NCBI GenBank assembly: GCA_021848325.1
Contig: JAJZUU010000025.1
Location: forward strand, 1 to 37,652
Direction: 5' to 3'
Source: Pseudomonadota bacterium
Lineage (GTDB): Bacteria > Pseudomonadota > Gammaproteobacteria > Burkholderiales > JAJZUU01
Length of the DNA: 37,652 nucleotides
Every line of letters starts with the position of its first letter. Within the stretch, counting starts at the first letter, position 1. A program made the position numbers and the translations under genes. The notes beneath the pieces were generated by a model, which saw only the letters and a list, made by a program, of their open reading frames with translations, was not told the DNA's origin and searched no databases. Positions 33,552 to 37,652 of the stretch are shown here, piece by piece.

Positions 33552-35378
33552 CTAGATCGCCAGGCGCTCCAGCTTGCGCTGCCTGCCGTAGATCAAATTG
33601 ACCGCCGCCCGCGCCACCATGACCGCGCTGAACATGGAGGTCAGTATCCCGATGCAGAGGGTCACGGCAAAGCCGCGCACCGGCCCAGAGCCCAGCCAGA
33701 ACATGGCGATGCCGGCGATCAGCGTGGTGATGTTGGAGTCCAGAATGGTATCGAAGGCGCGGTCGAAGCCGGCGTGGATCGCCGCCTGGGGCGAATTGCC
33801 GTTGCGCAGTTCCTCCCGTATCCGTTCGAAGATCAGCACGTTGGCGTCGATGGCCATGCCCACGGTGAGGGCGATACCCGCGATGCCGGGCAGGGTGAGG
33901 GTGGCCTGCAGCATGGACAGGATCGCCACCAGCAGCAGTATGTTGACCCCCAGCGCCAGGCTGGAGATCAGCCCGAACACCCGGTAGTAGACCACCATGA
34001 ACACGGCAATGGCGGCAAAGCCGATCAAGGTGGAGTCGAAGCCCTTCTTGATGTTCTCCGCCCCCAGGCTCGGCCCCACGGTGCGCTCCTCGACGATGTT
34101 CATCGGGGCCGCCAGCGCCCCCGCCCGCAACAGCAAGGCGATATCGCTCGCCTCCTGGGTGTTCATCATGCCGCTGATCTGCACCCGCCCGCCGCCGATC
34201 TCCTCGCGGATCACCGGAGCTGTAATGACCTCGGCCTTACCCTTTTCGACCAGCAGGATGGCCATGCGCTTGCCCACGTTTTCCCGGGTTACCTGCTTGA
34301 AGATGCGCGCACCGCGGCCGTCCAGGCTGACGTGCACCGCCGGCTGGCCGGTTTGCCCGTCGAAGCCGGGGGAGGCATCGGTAATGTAATCGCCCGTGAG
34401 CACCACGGTCTTCCTCACCAGCACGGGGGTGCCGTTGCGCTCACGGTACAGTTCGTCGCCGTAGGGAACCTGGCCGGCAAGGGCCGCCTGCATGGAAGCG
34501 GCGTCGCTATGCTCCTCGTCCACCATGTGGATCTCCAGGGTAGCGGTGCGCCCGAGGATTTCCTTGGCCTTGGCGGTGTCCTGCACGCCGGGGAGCTGGA
34601 CCACGATGCGGTCGGCGCCCTGCTGCTGGATAATGGGCTCCGCCACCCCCAGCTCGTTCACCCGGTTGCGCAGGGTAGTGATGTTCTGCTGCACCGCCAA
34701 CTCCTGTATATGCCGTTGCGCCTCGGTCTTCAGGGTCGCCGTCAGCCCATACTCGCCGCCAGCCGTGTCTTCCTTGAGCAGCAGGTCGCCGAACACCTTC
34801 TGGATCTCGGCTTCGCCCTTGCTCAGGGTGTCGGCATCACGAAATTTCACCACCAGCGACTGCCCCACCCGGTTGATCCCGGCGTAGCGGATGTCCTTTT
34901 CCCGCAAGGTGCTGCGGATATCGTTGTAGTAGCGGTCGATCGCCTTGTCGATGGCGGCCTTCATGTCCACCTGCAGCAGGAAGTGCACCCCGCCCCGCAA
35001 ATCCAGGCCCAGATACATGGGCAAGGCGCCGATATCGGTCAGCCAGGCCGGCGATCGGGACAGCAGGTTAAGCGCCACCACGTAGCCGCTCCCGAGCTTG
35101 GCCTGAAGCAGGTCCTTGGCCTTGAGCTGGGTGTCGGTGTCGGCAAAGCGCACCTTGATGCTGCCCGCCTCGAGCAGCACCCCCTGGTACGGGATCTTCG
35201 CCTCCTGCAGCACCTGCTCCACTTGGCCAAGCGCTGCCTGGTCGATCTTGGTCACGCCCTGCGCAGACGATATCTGCACCGCAGGCGTCTCGCCGTAGAA
35301 ATTCGGCAGGGAATACAGGAGCCCGATCAGCAGCGCCATGGCGATCAGGATGTATTTCCACAGGGGATAACGGTTCAT
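33552..35378 (-). CDS. secD: Protein translocase subunit SecD
   Basis: The 608-residue partner of SecF has an N-terminal helix (YILIAMALLIGLLYSLPNFY), the LGLDLRGGVHFLLQVD motif, and the large periplasmic P1 domain. A transmembrane bundle contains SLGAENIKKGFDSTLIGFAA, LTLPGIAGIALTVGMAIDAN and VLIFERIREELRNG. The conserved DLRGG and D-A-N residues for proton coupling are present. ATG 35378 starts MNRYPLWKYILIAM. It lies between yajC and secF. Confidence 0.97.
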   Translation of the reverse strand: MNRYPLWKYILIAMALLIGLLYSLPNFYGETPAVQISSAQGVTKIDQAALGQVEQVLQEAKIPYQGVLLEAGSIKVRFADTDTQLKAKDLLQAKLGSGYVVALNLLSRSPAWLTDIGALPMYLGLDLRGGVHFLLQVDMKAAIDKAIDRYYNDIRSTLREKDIRYAGINRVGQSLVVKFRDADTLSKGEAEIQKVFGDLLLKEDTAGGEYGLTATLKTEAQRHIQELAVQQNITTLRNRVNELGVAEPIIQQQGADRIVVQLPGVQDTAKAKEILGRTATLEIHMVDEEHSDAASMQAALAGQVPYGDELYRERNGTPVLVRKTVVLTGDYITDASPGFDGQTGQPAVHVSLDGRGARIFKQVTRENVGKRMAILLVEKGKAEVITAPVIREEIGGGRVQISGMMNTQEASDIALLLRAGALAAPMNIVEERTVGPSLGAENIKKGFDSTLIGFAAIAVFMVVYYRVFGLISSLALGVNILLLVAILSMLQATLTLPGIAGIALTVGMAIDANVLIFERIREELRNGNSPQAAIHAGFDRAFDTILDSNITTLIAGIAMFWLGSGPVRGFAVTLCIGILTSMFSAVMVARAAVNLIYGRQRKLERLAI

Positions 35379-35463
35379 GGCCAGCTTCTTTCTCTTATTT
35401 CGCGAATCCGGGGCGCCCGTGCACCGACGCCTTACTCACAACCTTGGGCGTCCGCCGCGGGAT

Positions 35464-35757
35464 TTAGGAACCGATGCCCTTGATGGTGCCTTTGGGCAGC
35501 AGCGTCTGCACCGCCGGCTTCTGCACGTGAATAACCGTGTTGTCCGCCACTTCCAGGCTGACGTAGTTCTCGGTGACCTTGACGACTTTTCCCAGGGTGC
35601 CTCCCGTGGTCACCACCTCGTCGCCTTTCTGCAGCGCGGTCAACATGTTGCGCTGATCCTTGGCGCGCTTCATTTGCGGCCGGATCAGCATGAAGTAGAA
35701 CACCACGAAGATGACGATGAGCGGCAGGAAGTTTTTAATCTCTTGACTGATAAACAC
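35464..35757 (-). CDS. yajC: Sec translocon accessory subunit YajC
   Basis: The 97-residue protein has one N-terminal membrane helix (FLPLIVIFVVFYFMLIRP). A cytoplasmic part carries the family motif RPQMKRAKDQRNMLTALQKG then DEVVTTGGTLGKV. It binds the SecDF complex. The start is GTG at 35757, supported by GGAGGA about ten bases upstream. It has the usual place between tgt and secD. Confidence 0.96.
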   Translation of the reverse strand: MFISQEIKNFLPLIVIFVVFYFMLIRPQMKRAKDQRNMLTALQKGDEVVTTGGTLGKVVKVTENYVSLEVADNTVIHVQKPAVQTLLPKGTIKGIGS

Positions 35758-35849
35758 CCTATTCCTCCAATTGAAAGTGGCGCCATGCTAAAGGCCGCGG
35801 GTTGCAGGCTGATGAATCGTCGGTCCGGAACCAGTAAAAAAGCGTTATT

Positions 35850-37526
<1,677 letters not shown>

Positions 37527-37652
37527 TAGTAGTACGTTCCATCAATAACATTACATATTGATATATAATGGCCGTGGTTTTTGTGCAACTCTTAACGGGG
37601 GCGACCATGGCGGGAAAGACGAAACGTGCGGCACTGGTGTTGACGGAGGATC
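37527..37652 (+). mobile_element. IS630-family element, left (5') end, cut by window edge
   Basis: After TA (37527-37528) the sequence GTAGTACGTTCCA is the inverted partner of the terminal repeat at 112-124. It continues with looser similarity (TAA and ATTACA words in register). A TATAAT box (37564-37569) could drive the transposase starting at 37607. The window ends inside the element. Confidence 0.72.
37607..37652 (+). CDS. IS630-family transposase, N-terminal fragment (partial)
   Basis: ATG at 37607 with a G-rich stretch (GGGGG) upstream starts MAGKTKRAALVLTED, an opening seen in IS630-family transposases. Only 15 codons are inside the window. The matching C-terminal end occurs at the left edge (1-95), which supports the identification more than the short peptide itself does. 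Confidence 0.55.
   Translation, partial: MAGKTKRAALVLTED

Overview
This window looks like a chromosomal contig from a GC-rich proteobacterium, most likely a gammaproteobacterial sulfur oxidiser. The lineage call rests on gene order. The blocks icd / rluE / nudJ / mnmA / purB, clpA-clpS next to a cold-shock gene, and tgt-yajC-secD-secF follow the order familiar from E. coli. The sulfur call rests on a type-I-like sulfide:quinone oxidoreductase (SQR) with its own sulfane-sulfur-type sigma-54 activator. Taxonomy is inference. Both window edges fall inside an IS630-family element: the left edge holds its 3' end and the right edge its 5' end, with matching terminal inverted repeats. The contig was therefore probably broken at a repeated IS.

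Left part (1-7300) is accessory and decaying. It holds an IS630 end, a ParD/ParE-type toxin-antitoxin pair and a 3' half of tRNA-Phe that looks like an integration scar. These are followed by a wrecked IS3/IS701 composite, a TPR O-GlcNAc-transferase-like gene, a satP acetate-transporter gene interrupted by an in-frame TGA, a P-type ATPase remnant, a small Cys/His protein and a 168-bp MITE copy.

Middle part (7300-16460) carries trxC, a solitary mlaC-like gene, and an exonuclease/helicase pair (mrfB-mrfA) transcribed divergently from lexA, which suggests an SOS-linked DNA repair unit. Next comes a compact sulfide module: sqr and a 66-residue partner gene behind a textbook -24/-12 promoter, a perfect double inverted-repeat upstream activating site, and a divergent fisR-like activator with a near-consensus sigma-70 promoter.

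Right part (16480-37000) is mostly housekeeping: clpA-clpS, csp, icd, rluE, marC, nudJ, mnmA, a GST, acnB, purB, cnoX, a GAF protein, dedA, and secF-secD-yajC-tgt. Embedded in it are a second, identical MITE copy, an exported Lys/His-rich protein with tandem terminators, and a perfect 48-bp palindrome before marC. acnB and icd supply consecutive TCA-cycle steps. tgt and mnmA modify tRNA and rluE belongs to the rRNA pseudouridine synthases. ClpAS handles proteolysis, and YajC-SecDF supports export.

The strongest candidates for something new are: the FisR-SQR circuit with its uncharacterised 66-residue first gene; the mrfAB-lexA divergon with a LexA whose recognition helix differs from the E. 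coli type and no canonical SOS box; and the CTAG-targeting MITE, whose two copies both sit on the TAG stop codon of a gene.
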